From NCBI RefSeq assembly GCF_046630445.1, contig NC_092341.1, positions 5,582,001 to 5,646,000 on the forward strand: a DNA stretch of 64,000 nucleotides, written 5' to 3'. The notes under the pieces are model-generated. The model had not been told where the DNA came from, ran no database searches, and saw only the letters and a list, made by a program, of their open reading frames with translations. This stretch comes from Rutidosis leptorrhynchoides (Eukaryota; Streptophyta; Magnoliopsida; Asterales; Asteraceae). Made by a program: the position numbers and the translations under genes. Shown here piece after piece: positions 33,871-45,785 of this stretch (the stretch's first letter is position 1; every line of letters begins with the position of its first letter).

Positions 33871-35892
33871 TGTAAGACCCGAATAATTGAAGTGTACACA
33901 TGTGTATATAAGTGTATTGTGCGGTACTCGAATCGGGGTTTGGTTGTATATATTTAAAAAGGCAAAAGGAGCTGGACTGGGAGAGTTGCGCGCCGCGCGG
34001 CATGGTGGCGCGCCGCGCCATCTGTCTGTGACAGATTCTCTCTTTCTTTTAAATTAGATATTTTGAGGGTATTTTGGTAAAAATCACTTGGAGGCCGGAT
34101 TTAATGCCTTATATCAGTTTTGGGGAGTTCATTTACTCCTTCCACAACTACCAACACTTATCCAAATCAATTCTAGAGAGAGAGTGGCTTTTAGTGAGGG
34201 AAACCCCATTTTGGAGAAGAAGAAGAAGGTTTCTTGCTTAAGTCCAAGCATTAAAGTTGTTCGCCTTCCCTCTAGCTTCGTTGTGATAGTTGTGGTATGC
34301 TCTAATCTTAATTTCTTTGTTTAATTTGATTTAGGGCTTGGGTTTGGGGTGAAGATGAACATAAAACCCATTTTGTTAGTGTTTTGGGTGTTCTAGGGTA
34401 ATTTGAGTCATGTAGACTCAATATTGGGTTAACTAGGGTTTGGAAGAGTTAATTGTTGTTAGAGAACCCTAATTAGCTAGTAAAATTGCTAGAACACCAT
34501 GATTTATGTAAATGGGTGTAAATGGGTTAGTGGTTGACCCAAAATGGGTAGGTTGACTTTGAAAGTGTCAAATGGGTCAAAATGAACCTAAGCTAATTAA
34601 TATGTGTGGTTGAAGCCTAAAACTAGTGTTAAAATGTGTAATGAACCTACTTTGGTTAATGATAGGGTTTTGTGATGAGTTAACCCGATTTTAGGGTTAA
34701 GGGTGCAAATGGGTCGGATTTGCACCATGGGTCAAATTAACACTAGGAGTGAGCTTTAGAGTGTTGACCAACTCGAGTTGTGATTTTGATATTGTGATAA
34801 ATGTAATAGGTGCGTTACATTGAAGTGTTCAAGCTCGGTTATCTTTCACCAAGAGATTTGGAGGTGAGTGGAATAATTATGCATTCGTGTATATGGCGTG
34901 TTTATTTGTGGGTGTTATGTTATGAACCATCGAGCCGGTAGTACCATAGCATGTGTGTAAATTGATGTGAACCACGAGCCGGTAGCATCGAGTGTGAACC
35001 ACGAGCCGGTAGCACTATAAAATAATTGATGTGAACCACGAGCCGGTAGCATCGAGTGTGAACCACGAGCCGGTAGCACTATAAACAAAGTGTGAACCAC
35101 GAGCCGGTAGCACTATAAACGAGTGAGACTCAATGCGTATGGTGTGAACCACGAGCCGGTAGCACCATAACGTCATGGTTAACCATATTAAGATTTGTTG
35201 ATATTTAGCATGCTAAATTATTTATGGTTGTGTTGAGTATATGCTAACTCGGTTATGTTATTGTATGACTTGTTAAGTGTTTGAGGTTGATTACATGCTT
35301 TTGTGTTACACGTTTCGTACGAGGTATCTTGTGTTGTGATTGCAAATAGATGGGCGATATATATGTATGTGTAATTATTGCATTCACTAAGCTTTGCTTA
35401 CCCTCTCGTTGTTTACCACTTTTATAGGTTCGGTGTTGGACAAGGGTAAGGGCATCGTTTTGGACTAGGGATCCCGCTTGTTGCTAAGGGACGCTTTTGG
35501 TTTTAGTAGCTCTCGGAGTTTGACCGATAGTTGGGTAGTTTAATCCCAAACGCCATGCTCATTGTGTAGTTTGGAACTTAAACTTTTTGGTGGTCGAAAC
35601 TCCTAAATTGTACTAAACTTTTAATTTGGGTCGTGTGGGCCCCACTTTTAAAACTTTAATTTTATGTTTGAAACATGTTAGTTTTACATATTTGGTTGTA
35701 TGGTAAAAAGCGTTTTGTCTAAAAGTGCCGGGAACTAGTCAATCTTTTCGCGGTTAAAAGTCCCGAGGACAGCCAGATATGGCGCGGCGCGCGGGCAATA
35801 TGGCGCGGCGCGCCGATGGTCTGCAACAGAATTTTTTTTTTTTATTTCGTATTTTCACAAGGCTTTGTCGGGTGTTGGTTTGGGTTGTTACA
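33871..35892 (+). repeat. 5' LTR of the gypsy element
   Basis: It starts tgtaagacccgaataattga and ends tttgggttgttaca. Notable parts are GC-rich palindromic words near each end (ggcgcgccgcgcca at 34007-34020; its exact reverse complement at 35801-35814) and a seven-copy tandem repeat at 34920-35170. Pairs with 40751-42772. Confidence 0.95.
34920..35170 (+). repeat. gaaccacgagccggtagca tandem array in the gypsy LTR
   Basis: Seven copies of gtgaaccacgagccggtagc, separated by short variable spacers of two alternating kinds (atcga or actataaa...). The same array is at about 41799-42050 in the 3' LTR. Frames read through it on the minus strand are artefacts of the repeat. Confidence 0.92.
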
Positions 35893-35894
35893 AG

Positions 35895-35906
35895 TGGTAT
35901 CAGAGC
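35895..35906 (+). other. Primer binding site of the gypsy element (tRNA-iMet)
   Basis: tggtatcagagc begins three bases after the 5' LTR. Confidence 0.9.
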
Positions 35907-36273
35907 ATGGTCTAAGGGATTTAGGTGACTTGAGATAGGCGCCTAGACTTAGACTTTTGTGTGCGTGATTATGCGGGACTTGTAGGACTTTGGGTCGGAT
36001 CGGAATGATTAGTGCATAGGTTTATGTGAACTAATCATGCGCTATTTGTTTGTGTTGTGTTTAGCAATCATCAAGCGAGATGGACGTTGTACTAGCGAGT
36101 TAGCGCGACGTGCTCGCGTAGTAATGACTAGCTACCATTACTACGGGTGCAAATCGGGTCAAACAAGCAATGTACGACGATTGTTGAGCGAGATGGGGTA
36201 GTGAGGCGTATATGTATGTAATTGTGTATATTTGCCCTTTCGTTTCGTGGTTTAACCTAATTCGTTTTATAGA

Positions 36274-37422
36274 ATGAAGACGAGAAACGGTCCCGATCAC
36301 GATAACGGAAGTACAAGTGAAGACGCTAAGTTCTCGACCAAGGTCGAGGCCGTCTTTAAGAAGTTGAAATCGGATTTTCTTGCGGACGTTCAAAAGGTCT
36401 TCCAAGAGTCGGTCGATGGGCAAGTGACCGAAATGATAAACGAACGAATGAAGGCCACTATTGAAGAGGCCCTTGATGCTAGAAACGTTTATCCTCGAGG
36501 TGAAGGGGGTGATGGAAAGAGAGACTTCCACTACAAAAATTTTAAGGATACTCAACCTCCGACGTTTAATGGGGTGAGGGATCCGTTGAAAAGTACTTGT
36601 TGGATATCGGACATCGAGGGGGCCTTCCGTACCGTGGAGTGTCCTCCCGAGAAGAAGACGAGGTTTGGGTCTAGCATGTTACGTGAAGAGGGCAAGTTGT
36701 GGTGGGATGATAAAATCAATTTGTATGGCGAAGAGCAATGCATGGACTTGACATGGGAGGAGTTCAAGAAAGAGTTTTTCAAGGAATACCGAACTTCATC
36801 CGATCTTGATCGAATCCGGGACGAGTTGCATCATTTGCAACAAGGTTCCATGGATTTAGTTACCCTCAAGTCTACATTCTTGGCAAAGACTCGTTTTTGC
36901 CCGGAGTATGTGGGTGATGATCATAAGCTTATGAAAGATTTTTATCGTACCTTGAATGCTAATTACAAGAGCAAGATTAGCCGGGGTATGGCTAAGACTT
37001 TTGATGAATTGTTTGAGTTGGCTCGGGGTTTTGAGCCGGAGGTGCCTAGGAAGAGTGATTTTACATTTTCGAAAAGGAAGTTTGAAGGATCGAGCCATTC
37101 GAATTTTTCAAACAAGAAGTCCAAAAGAGGCGCCGAGAGCGTTAATAGTGCGAAGAAGGTTGGTTCCGGGAGTTTTGGACCCACTTGCTTTAATTGTAAT
37201 CAAAGAGGGCACATGGCTCGCGAATGTCCTAAGGCGTCGACCAAGGTTACTTGCTTTAATTGCGGCAAAGAGGGGCATAAGAAGCCGGAGTGTCCCGACT
37301 TGCGAAATGATAATGTGAAAAGGTTGGAGAGGGCGGCGGGTACGGCTAGGGGTCGCAACTATTTGATGACTAATGATGAAGCCAAACAATCGAACGAAGT
37401 TGTCTCAGGTACTTATGGTTAA
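36274..37422 (+). CDS. Gag of the gypsy element
   Basis: A 382-residue frame opens with [20 protein letters not shown], carries an amino-terminal helical segment, and then the retrotransposon gag core with [33 protein letters not shown] and [20 protein letters not shown] (about residues 95-180). A basic Ser/Lys-rich stretch precedes two CCHC zinc knuckles, [15 protein letters not shown] and [15 protein letters not shown] (residues about 305-345). It would form the particle and bind element RNA. Its end overlaps the start of Pol by 50 bases in another frame, so Gag and Pol are separate overlapping frames. The ATG lies 368 bases after the primer site. It looks uninterrupted. Confidence 0.93.
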   Translation: MKTRNGPDHDNGSTSEDAKFSTKVEAVFKKLKSDFLADVQKVFQESVDGQVTEMINERMKATIEEALDARNVYPRGEGGDGKRDFHYKNFKDTQPPTFNGVRDPLKSTCWISDIEGAFRTVECPPEKKTRFGSSMLREEGKLWWDDKINLYGEEQCMDLTWEEFKKEFFKEYRTSSDLDRIRDELHHLQQGSMDLVTLKSTFLAKTRFCPEYVGDDHKLMKDFYRTLNANYKSKISRGMAKTFDELFELARGFEPEVPRKSDFTFSKRKFEGSSHSNFSNKKSKRGAESVNSAKKVGSGSFGPTCFNCNQRGHMARECPKASTKVTCFNCGKEGHKKPECPDLRNDNVKRLERAAGTARGRNYLMTNDEAKQSNEVVSGTYG

Positions 37423-40400
37423 TTCTAATCCGGCGAGAATTCTTTTTGATAGCGGTGCAAATTTGTCGTTTGTTTCTCCTAAATTTGTGCCTAAACTTAA
37501 TAGACCGTTAGCTAAGTTAAGTCGTCCGGTAGAAGTCGAAATAGCGGACGGCAAGACGGTGCTAGTGGTTGATGTGTGTAGGAATTGTGATGTTGTTTTT
37601 GGTGCCGAAACTTTTAAAATTAATCTCATTCCAATGACCTTGGGCGATTTTGATATTGTCGTTGGTATGGATTGGCTCGATCATTACAGAGCTGATATTG
37701 CATGCCATGACAAGTTTATTCTTGTTAAGGCCCCAAGTGGGGGAGAAATGATTATTCATGGTGATAAGAGAAGAAGAACGGTGCCGATATGCACTTTTGC
37801 ACGGGCGCGTCGTTCCGTTGTTACCGGTGGCATGGCTTTCCTTGCTCATGTGGTTGATACTCGTAATGAGCCACCACCTATTCGTGAAATTCCGGTAGTT
37901 AATGAGTTTGAAGACGTTTTTTCGGATGAGTTACCGGGTGTTCCGGCAGAAAGACAAGTCGAGTTTCGCATTGAGTTGGTTCCGGGGGCTACCCCCATCG
38001 CTAAAACTCCTTATCGTTTAGCACCAACGGAAATGCAAGAGTTGCTTAATCAAATTCAAGAGTTGCTTGAGAAAGGTTTTATCCGACCGAGTGCTTCGCC
38101 GTGGGGCGCTCCGGTCTTATTCGTGAAGAAGAAAGATGGTAGTATGCGTATGTGCATCGATTACCGTGAGTTAAATAAAGTGACGATCAAGAATCGTTAT
38201 CCGTTACCTAGGATTGACGATTTGTTTGATCAACTTCAAGGCGCGACGTATTTCTCTAAGATCGACCTACGGTCCGGCTATCATCAAATGCGGGTCCGTG
38301 AGGAAGACATTGAGAAAACGGCTTTCCGAACGCGTTATGGGCATTATGAGTTTGTGGTTATGCCTTTTGGTCTTACGAATGCACCGGCGGCATTCATGGA
38401 TCTTATGAACCGGGTGTGCCAACCTATGTTGGACAAGTCGGTCATTGTGTTCATTGACGACATACTAGTATACTCGAAAAGTATGCACGAACATGAACGT
38501 CACTTGCGTGAAGTTTTGAAGACATTAAGAAAGGAGAAGTTGTATGCAAAATTCTCTAAATGTGAATTTTGGCTAAGAGAGGTCCAATTTCTTGGCCATA
38601 TTGTGAACGAAGGCGATATCCAAGTGGATCCGGGGAAGATTGAGACGGTGAAGAGTTGGGGACGACCGACTACGCCTACGGAAATCCGGAGTTTTCTCGG
38701 GTTGGCCGGTTATTATCGTCGGTTTATCCAAGATTTTTCTAAGATCGCTTCTTCGTTGACGAAATTGACAAGGAAGAATGCGAAGTTTGTTTGGGAGAAC
38801 GAGCAAGAAATTGCTTTTCAATTGTTAAAAGAGAAGTTATGTCAGGCTCCGGTGTTAGTGTTGCCGGAAGGTGTCGAAGATATGGTAGTTTATTGTGATG
38901 CTTCCTTAAATGGGCTCGGGTGTGTTCTTATGCAAAGGGGTAAAGTCATTGCTTATGCCTCTCGACAATTAAAGGAGCACGATACGAGGTACCCGACTCA
39001 CGATTTAGAGATGGCGGCGGTTGTGCATGCGTTGAAAATTTGGCGCCATTACTTGTATGGTGTCAAGTGTACGATATATTCGGATCATAAAAATTTGAAA
39101 CATCTTTTCACTCAAAGAGATTTGAATTATCGTCAACGTAGGTGGATGGATGTGGTGAAGGACTATGATTGTGAGATACTTTATCATCCGGGTAAGGCGA
39201 ATGTGGTCGCGGATGCGTTAAGTCGAAAGACTCAACATCCGGCGATACGTGTAGCATCGTTACGTTTGGTTATCACTAACGACTTTCTTGAAAAGATGGG
39301 TGAAGATCAAATAGAGGCTTATGTTCACAATAAGCATGCGGAGCGAATTGTGGGCCAATCGGAATTCATTACTATGGGCCCGCGGGGTTTATTGTCGTTT
39401 CAAGGAAGGGTGTGGGTGCCTAAGATGGGTGATTACCGACGGGTGCTACTTGACGAGGCACATAAGGCAAAATATTCTATTCATCCGGGCGCGACAAAAA
39501 TGTATCACGACTTGAAGAAAGACTATTGGTGGCCGGGCATGAAACGCGATGTTGTGAAATATGTTGAACGATGTGTTACTTGCTTGCAAGTTAAAGCCGA
39601 GCACCAAAAGCCGTATGGTAAGTTGCAACCGTTAGAGATCCCGAAGTGGAAATGGGAGCACATTACCATGGATTTCATCACTAAGTTACCTAAGACGGCG
39701 AGGACTCAATATGATTCGATTTGGGTTATAGTTGATCGGTTGACGAAAAGCGCTTTGTTTCTTCCCATTAAAGAAGCAATATCGTCGGAGACCTTGGCTA
39801 AGTTGTTTATCAAGGAAGTGGTCGCTCGTCATGGGGTTCCTATATCTATTATCTCGGATCGAGATACCCGTTTTACATCTCGATTTTGGGAAAAGTTTCA
39901 TGAAGATATGGGTACGCAATTGAAGTTGAGCACGGCGTATCATCCTCAAACGGACGGTCAAACCGAACGTACGAACCAAACTCTAGAAGATATGTTACGG
40001 GCGTGCATTATTGATTTTGGTGGTAGTTGGGACGAGCATGTGCCTTTGGTGGAATTCTCGTACAATAATAGTTATCATACTAGTATCGGGATGCCACCAT
40101 ATGAGATGCTCTATGGGCGTAGATGTCGAACTCCCGTTTGTTGGGGAGAAGTGGGTCAACGAGAGATCGGGAGTACCGATTTGGTTTTGGAGACGAACAA
40201 CAAGATTGATATTATTCGGGAACATTTGAAGAAGGCTCAAGATAGGCAAAAGTCGTATGCCGACAAACGTAGGCGAACGATCGAATTTCAAGAAGGCGAC
40301 ATGGTGATGCTTAAAGTTTCGCCATGGAAGGGTATTATTCGATTTCGAAAACGGGGAAAGTTAGCTCCTCGGTTTATTGGGCCATTCAAGGTTTTAGCTC

Positions 40401-40738
40401 GTGTTGGCGAAGTTGCATATCGATTGGAATTACCCGAAGAGCTTGCGGGGATCCATAATACATTCCATGTTTCCCACCTCCGTAAGTGTCTTGCGGATGA
40501 TTCCTTATGGATGCCTTTAGACGAGATCGAGCTAAACAACAAGTTGGAATATGTCGAAGAACCGGTCGCCATACTCGATGAGAAAGTTAAGAGGTTGAGA
40601 CATAAAGAAGTGAGGACTTTTAAAGTCCAATGGCGGCGTAGCAAGGGTTCCGAGTTCACTTGGGAACCTGAAGAGTTCGTGTTAGTGTATCTTCCCTCTT
40701 GTCATGCGGCTTGGATTGCGAGGGCGCAATCCGAATAA
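37373..40738 (+). CDS. Pol of the gypsy element (PR-RT-RH-IN-chromodomain)
   Basis: A single 1,121-codon frame has gypsy order. Protease: [13 protein letters not shown] near residue 23. Reverse transcriptase: [34 protein letters not shown] and catalytic FIDDILVYS near residue 359. RNase [16 protein letters not shown] near 506. Integrase: HHCC zinc segment near 696-745 ([19 protein letters not shown]...CVTC), then the DDE core with [36 protein letters not shown] and [20 protein letters not shown] (about 765-870). A chromodomain-like tail [20 protein letters not shown]...[10 protein letters not shown] lies near 1062-1105. Chromodomains are thought to steer integration to particular chromatin. 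The frame begins within the end of Gag; the first Met shown may not be the true amino terminus. Confidence 0.95.
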   Translation: MMKPNNRTKLSQVLMVNSNPARILFDSGANLSFVSPKFVPKLNRPLAKLSRPVEVEIADGKTVLVVDVCRNCDVVFGAETFKINLIPMTLGDFDIVVGMDWLDHYRADIACHDKFILVKAPSGGEMIIHGDKRRRTVPICTFARARRSVVTGGMAFLAHVVDTRNEPPPIREIPVVNEFEDVFSDELPGVPAERQVEFRIELVPGATPIAKTPYRLAPTEMQELLNQIQELLEKGFIRPSASPWGAPVLFVKKKDGSMRMCIDYRELNKVTIKNRYPLPRIDDLFDQLQGATYFSKIDLRSGYHQMRVREEDIEKTAFRTRYGHYEFVVMPFGLTNAPAAFMDLMNRVCQPMLDKSVIVFIDDILVYSKSMHEHERHLREVLKTLRKEKLYAKFSKCEFWLREVQFLGHIVNEGDIQVDPGKIETVKSWGRPTTPTEIRSFLGLAGYYRRFIQDFSKIASSLTKLTRKNAKFVWENEQEIAFQLLKEKLCQAPVLVLPEGVEDMVVYCDASLNGLGCVLMQRGKVIAYASRQLKEHDTRYPTHDLEMAAVVHALKIWRHYLYGVKCTIYSDHKNLKHLFTQRDLNYRQRRWMDVVKDYDCEILYHPGKANVVADALSRKTQHPAIRVASLRLVITNDFLEKMGEDQIEAYVHNKHAERIVGQSEFITMGPRGLLSFQGRVWVPKMGDYRRVLLDEAHKAKYSIHPGATKMYHDLKKDYWWPGMKRDVVKYVERCVTCLQVKAEHQKPYGKLQPLEIPKWKWEHITMDFITKLPKTARTQYDSIWVIVDRLTKSALFLPIKEAISSETLAKLFIKEVVARHGVPISIISDRDTRFTSRFWEKFHEDMGTQLKLSTAYHPQTDGQTERTNQTLEDMLRACIIDFGGSWDEHVPLVEFSYNNSYHTSIGMPPYEMLYGRRCRTPVCWGEVGQREIGSTDLVLETNNKIDIIREHLKKAQDRQKSYADKRRRTIEFQEGDMVMLKVSPWKGIIRFRKRGKLAPRFIGPFKVLARVGEVAYRLELPEELAGIHNTFHVSHLRKCLADDSLWMPLDEIELNNKLEYVEEPVAILDEKVKRLRHKEVRTFKVQWRRSKGSEFTWEPEEFVLVYLPSCHAAWIARAQSE

Positions 40739-40750
40739 GTGGGGGAGAGT
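40738..40750 (+). other. Polypurine tract of the gypsy element
   Basis: agtgggggagagt lies between the Pol stop and the 3' LTR, the expected plus-strand primer. Confidence 0.8.
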
Positions 40751-42772
40751 TGTAAGACCCGAATAATTGAAGTGTACACATGTGTATATAAGTGTATTGT
40801 GCGGTACTCGAATCGGGGTTTGGTTGTATATATTTAAAAAGGCAAAAGGAGCTGGACTGGGAGAGTTGCGCGCCGCGCGGCCTGGTGGCGCGCCGCGCCA
40901 TCTGTCTGTGACAGATTCTCTCTTTCTTTTAAATTAGATATTTTGAGGGTATTTTGGTAAAATCACTTGGAGGCCGGATTTAATGCCTTAGATCAGTTTT
41001 GGGGAGTTCATTTACTCCTTCCACAACTACCAACACTTATCCAAATCAATTCTAAAGAGAGAGTGGCTTTTAGTGAGGGAAACCCCATTTTGGAGAAGAA
41101 GAAGAAGGTTTCTTGCTTAAGTCCAAGCATTAAAGTTGTTCGCCTTCCCTCTAGCTTCGTTGTGATAGTTGTGGTATGCTCTAATCTTAATTTCTTTGTT
41201 TAATTTGATTTAGGGCTAGGGTTTGGGGTGAAGATGAACATAAAACCCATTTTGTTAGTGTTTTAGGTGTTCTAGGGTAATTTGAGTCATGTAGACTCAA
41301 TATTGGGTTAACTAGGGTTTGGAAGAGTTAATTGTTGTTAGAGAACCCTAATTAGCTAGTAAAATTGCTAGAACACCATGATTTATGTAAATGGGTGTAA
41401 ATGGGTTAGTGGTTGACCCAAAATGGGTAGGTTGACTTTGAAAGTGTCAAATGGGTCAAAATGAACCTAAGCTAATTAATATGTGTGGTTGAAGCCTAAA
41501 ACTAGTGTTAAAATGTGTAATGAACCTACTTTGGTTAATGATAGGGTTTTGTGATGAGTTAACCCGATTTTAGGGTTAAGGGTGCAAATGGGTCGGATTT
41601 GTACCATGGGTCAAATTAACACTAGGAGTGAGCTTTAGAGTGTTGACCAACTCGAGTTGTGATTTTGATATTGTGATAAATGTAATAGGTGCGTTACATT
41701 GAAGTGTTCAAGCTCGGTTATCTTTCACCAAGAGATTTGGAGGTGAGTGGAATAATTATGCATTCGTGTATATGGCGTGTTTATTTGTGGGTGTTATGGT
41801 ATGAACCATCGAGCCGGTAGTACCATAGCATGTGTGTAAATTGATGTGAACCACGAGCCGGTAGCATCGAGTGTGAACCACGAGCCGGTAGCACTATAAA
41901 ATAATTGATGTGAACCACGAGCCGGTAGCATCGAGTGTGAATCACGAGCCGGTAGCACTATAAACAAAGTGTGAACCACGAGCCGGTAGCACTATAAACG
42001 AGTGAGACTCAATGCGTATGGTGTGAACCACGAGCCGGTAGCACCATAGCGTCATGGTTAACCATATTAAGATTTGTTGATATTTAGCATGCTAAATTAT
42101 TTATGGTTGTGTTGAGTATATGCTAACTCGGTTATGTTATTGTATGACTTGTTAAGTGTTTGAGGTTGATGACATGCTTTTGTGTTACACGTTTCGTACG
42201 AGGTATCTTGTGTTGTGATTGCAAATAGATGGGCGATATATATGTATGTGTAATTATTGCATTCACTAAGCTTTGCTTACCCTCTCGTTGTTTACCACTT
42301 TTATAGGTTCGGTGTTGGACAAGGGTAAGGGCATCGTTTTGGACTAGGGATCCCGCTTGTTGCTAAGGGACGCTTTTGGTTTTAGTAGCTCTCGGAGTTT
42401 GACCGATAGTTGGGTAGTTTAATCCCAAACGCCATGCTCATTGTGTAGTTTGGAACTTAAACTTTTTGGTGGTCGAAACTCCTAAATTGTACTAAACTTG
42501 TAATTTGGATCGTGTGGGCCCCGCTTGTAAAACTTTAATTTTATGTTTGAAACATGTTAGTTTTACATATTTGGTTGTATGGTAAAAAGCGTTTTGTCTA
42601 AAAGTGCCGGGAACTAGTCAATCTTTTCGCGGTTAAAAGTCCCGAGGACAGCCAGATATGGCGCGGCGCGCGGGCAATATGGCGCGGCGCGCCGATGGTC
42701 TGCAACAGAATTTTTTTTTTTTTATTTCGTATTTTTACAAGGCTTTGTCGGGTGTTGGTTTGGGTTGTTACA
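40751..42772 (+). repeat. 3' LTR of the gypsy element
   Basis: 2,022 bp, paired with 33871-35892 with about 17 differences, and followed by the target duplication ataac. Confidence 0.95.
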
Positions 42773-42777
42773 ATAAC

Positions 42778-43911
42778 ATGTTGTTTTATGGTATCTAGAG
42801 CTTGGTTCTAAGTTAAACTCTTGTGTGCAAATACTCAAAGTTTACTCAAAGTTCCAAACTAGTTATCTTGCTATCAAAAATGGAAGGCACAAATGGAAAC
42901 AATGGTGGTATGGTCAATGGAATGGAGAAACTTGTAGGCAACAACTACAAGTATTGGAAGATGTGTATGGAGGCTTTTCTTCAAGGTCATGATCTATGGG
43001 AACTTGTGGTCGGAGGTGATGCCATAATTCCCGTAGAAACTCTAGAGAATGTAGAGTCAAGAAGAAAATGAAAGGTAAGGTGTGGAAAGGCTCTCTTTGC
43101 ACTGAGAACTTCAATTAGCAAAGAGTTCATAGAAAACGTTCGTGATATTACTTCTCCAAAAGAAGTGTGGGATACTCTTGAGAAACTCTTTTCTAAAAAA
43201 ACACCGCAAGGTTACAATTCTTGGAAAACGAGTTAGCAATCTTAAGACAAGAAGGTATGACTGTTTCCGAATATTTCTTACGGATCTCTGTTCTGAAATA
43301 TCAGAGATTGATGCCAACGAGAAAATTAGTGAAGCTCGTTTGCGAAGATATCTAATTCGCGGTTTGAAGAAAGAGTATGTCCCGTTCATAACCTCTATTC
43401 ACGGGTGGACTACTCAACCTTCGGTCGAAGAATTGGAGAATTTACTCTCTAATCAAGAAGCTTTGGCCAAACAAATGGCTAAAGGATTTGAAAATGATGA
43501 GGTATTATTTTCAAAAGGGAAGAACTTCAAGAAAGGTTCTTCAAACAAAGAAAAAGAAGAAGAGCAAACTAGTTACAAAGGTAACTATGAGAAGAAACCT
43601 CCTACATGTTACAAGTGTGGGAAGGTTGGTCACATCAAGAGATATTGTCTTTCTAAAGTTACAAAAGTAAACGTGGCTTGTTCAAGCAACGATGATGATG
43701 AAGTCAAATGGGAGCAATGTTTTACCATTGATAAGGTTGTCAAGAAGAATCAATGGATTGTCGATTCGGGTTGCTCTCATCATGTGACCGGTGATGGAAC
43801 TCTCCTTCATGACGTTAAAGATCACAATCAAAATCGAGTTGTAATCACGGACGACAACTCAACTCATCTGGGTAAAAAGGAAGGTAATGTTATTATTGAT
43901 GTTAATAACAC
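42778..43911 (+). pseudogene. Older copia: primer site, gag and start of protease, cut by a CACTA end
   Basis: The region continues the LTR at 33446-33870. It has a copia-type Gag with LVGNNYKYWKMCMEAFLQGH and LWELVVGGD, later LRRYLIRGLKKEYVPFITSI (UBN2-like), a CCHC knuckle CYKCGKVGHIKRYC (near 43610), and the protease motif QWIVDSGCSHHVTG near 43751. Copia Gag and protease normally run into integrase and reverse transcriptase; here everything beyond the protease start is absent because a CACTA-type end begins at 43912. About two breaks are evident in gag. It predates the gypsy that split it from its LTR. Confidence 0.8.
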
Positions 43912-44690
43912 TACAACAAAAGTGTACATATAGGACACCCAAAATGGTCCTATAATGTCACTTTATAGGACCTTTTGGCCTGAAAGGACCAACAGGACAT
44001 GTGTACCAACTAAGGCGGTCGTATAAAATATAGACGCAAAAAAGTGTCCTAAAAAGGTAATAAGATTATGAAACCAATTATCGGGTCCTATAATATATAT
44101 AACGACCACACCAAAAAGTCCTTACAAGTATATATCAAGTGACTTCTATTTAAATTGGGACATACAAAAGAGTCCCAAAAGTAAAAAAAAAATATATATA
44201 TATATTAGTACCAACAAAGTGGTCCTATTTAAGTTTTATATTTTTTAAGGACAAAAAAAAAATGATCCTATTATTATGTTAATACCCAAATAAGAGTCCT
44301 ATTATAAAAAAACACTACATTAGTACCAATAAAAAAGTCCTAATGTATCGATATATTCTTGTTTACTACCAATAAAAAGGTTCCAAAATACACAAATGTT
44401 ACTTTAGTACCACCTAATAGGGTCCTAATATAATAATTTTTAAGGTTAGTACCACTAACAAAAGTCCTAATATATATTTCTTAAACTTTAAAACCACAAA
44501 ATGGGTTCTAATATATAATAAGATGTTAATTTAGTACCAAATACAGAGTCCTAATATAATATTTTCAAGGTTGGTACCATTTAAAAAAGTCCTAAAACAA
44601 TTGTATTGTTAGACAATATAAGGTCCTTTCAAGTGATAGTATTAAAACCACAAAATGAGTCCTTTCAAGTCATAGTAATTCCAAATAGGT
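43912..44690 (+). mobile_element. CACTA (En/Spm) terminus with subterminal repeats
   Basis: It starts with cactacaacaaaag, the CACTA terminal signature, directly inside the copia protease region. For the next 780 bases a short motif (about agtcctaat / tggtcctatt next to accaNNaaa) recurs some twenty times in one orientation, the pattern of CACTA subterminal repeats. No matching right terminus with inverted repeats is visible nearby and no transposase frame is present, so only this end is called. The 3-bp target duplication cannot be tested. Confidence 0.7.
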
Positions 44691-45193
44691 TTCTACATTC
44701 GGATTCGGTTCAGATATTCGGGTCCAATTCGAGTTCTTTTACGAATCAGGTATTCGGATCGGGTTAATTATTTGGGCCCGGATCGGATTATTGGATCCAT
44801 ATATTCGGGCCTGATTCAATTTAATTCAAATTTTCAACATCCAATTAATAATTTCTATTAAAAATAATCATAAAATAAATTATAATCATATTATAATAAA
44901 TTGTACTCATAAATTGAAAAACACCAAACATTAAAAATTCATAGATAATCCAACATATCAATACTAAAATAACATTCAACAAAGAAAATAAAAACAACGA
45001 AAAATAACGAAGAATGTCTTCGATCAACACATCTTTATTAATAATTCAAGGGTACCACCTACAAAAAAAAAAATTCATATATTTATAAGCATAAAAGTGC
45101 ATGTTATATATAAAAATTAATATTATCAAAAAATCACGTAGTGTCGTACCACTATTGTACATCAAAAATAAATTGATCTATTGTTTTTCAACA
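44691..45193. other. AT-rich DNA with attcgggtc-like words
   Basis: Around 44695-44815 several variants of attcggatcggg/attcgggtcc recur; the same composition occurs near 53920-54060. No gene or defined element is supported, and the rest is plain AT-rich DNA. Confidence 0.45.
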
Positions 45194-45702
45194 TTTATAT
45201 ACGACTTTTTTCTCAGTTGGTCCCTCTATTATACCCCAAATCGCTAGTTTGGTCCCTCAGTTTTTAATTTGGCAATCAGCGTCCCTGAGTTATTTTAATT
45301 TTGCAATTGGCGTCCCTCCGTCAAATTTCTGTTAAAAAGCTCCGTTAACCTGGTCATGTGCAATGCATGTGAGGGTAAAATCGTCTTTTTACTAAAACAA
45401 GGGACCACCGGCGCAAAACTAAAACTGAGGGACCACTGGCGCAAAAATAAAAACATAGAATTTTTCTCTTTTTTTCTGTTCTTTTTTTTATTCTTTTTTT
45501 TCTCTTTTTTTTTTAATTTTTTCCTTTTTTTTCTTTTTTTTTTAACTTTTTTTTTTGTATCGAAACTTTTTTTAACTTTTTTTAATACTTTTTTTTAACT
45601 TTTTTTTTGTATCGAAACTTTTTTTAACTTTTTTTTAATTCTTTTTTTTAACTTTTTTTTCTTGTTCGAAACTTTTTTTTAACTTTTTTTTTCTTGTTCA
45701 AA

Positions 45703-45785
45703 AAAAATTAATGCCATAGCCGAGACTCGAACCCGAGACCTCTCATTGACCCGACACCTCCCTAACCATCTGAACCATTCTGTTT
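45703..45785 (-). other. tRNA-like RNA polymerase III head inside the MULE
   Basis: On the minus strand, tggttcagatggttaggg (A-box-like, 45763-45780) is followed at tRNA spacing by gggttcgagtctcgg (B-box-like, near 45720-45734). No cloverleaf closes around them, so it is a tRNA-derived SINE head or a decayed tRNA captured by the MULE rather than a tRNA gene. Confidence 0.55.

Larger units (their letters stand above)
33871..42772 (+). mobile_element. Ty3/gypsy element, chromovirus (Tekay/Del-like), looks whole
   Basis: LTRs of 2,022 bp at both ends, exact target duplication ataac (33866-33870 and 42773-42777), a tRNA-iMet primer site, one Gag frame and one long Pol frame, and a G-rich purine tract. 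The LTRs differ at about 17 of 2,022 positions (about 0.8%), roughly 0.3 million years at 1.3e-8. No break is apparent in either frame, so it is probably the youngest large insertion here apart from the copia at 55339. It is inserted almost exactly at the LTR/primer-site junction of an older copia. Lineage is inferred from the carboxyl-terminal chromodomain-like segment and gene order. Confidence 0.93.

Noticed and set aside
34915-35100. Minus-strand frame LPARGSH... and its twin at 41794-41979
   Set aside because: Translation of the gaaccacgagccggtagc array in the gypsy LTR.
36100-36555. Minus-strand frame opposite the gypsy gag, and similar frames opposite pol
   Set aside because: Shadows of the well-supported plus-strand Gag and Pol frames.
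45120-45145. Right end of the CACTA element at atcacgtagtg (about 45138)
   Set aside because: Only cactac matches the left terminus, no matching 3-bp duplication follows, and no inverted subterminal repeats precede it.
45703-45785. tRNA gene on the minus strand
   Set aside because: A and B boxes are present but no acceptor stem or full cloverleaf could be built; called only as a tRNA-like head.
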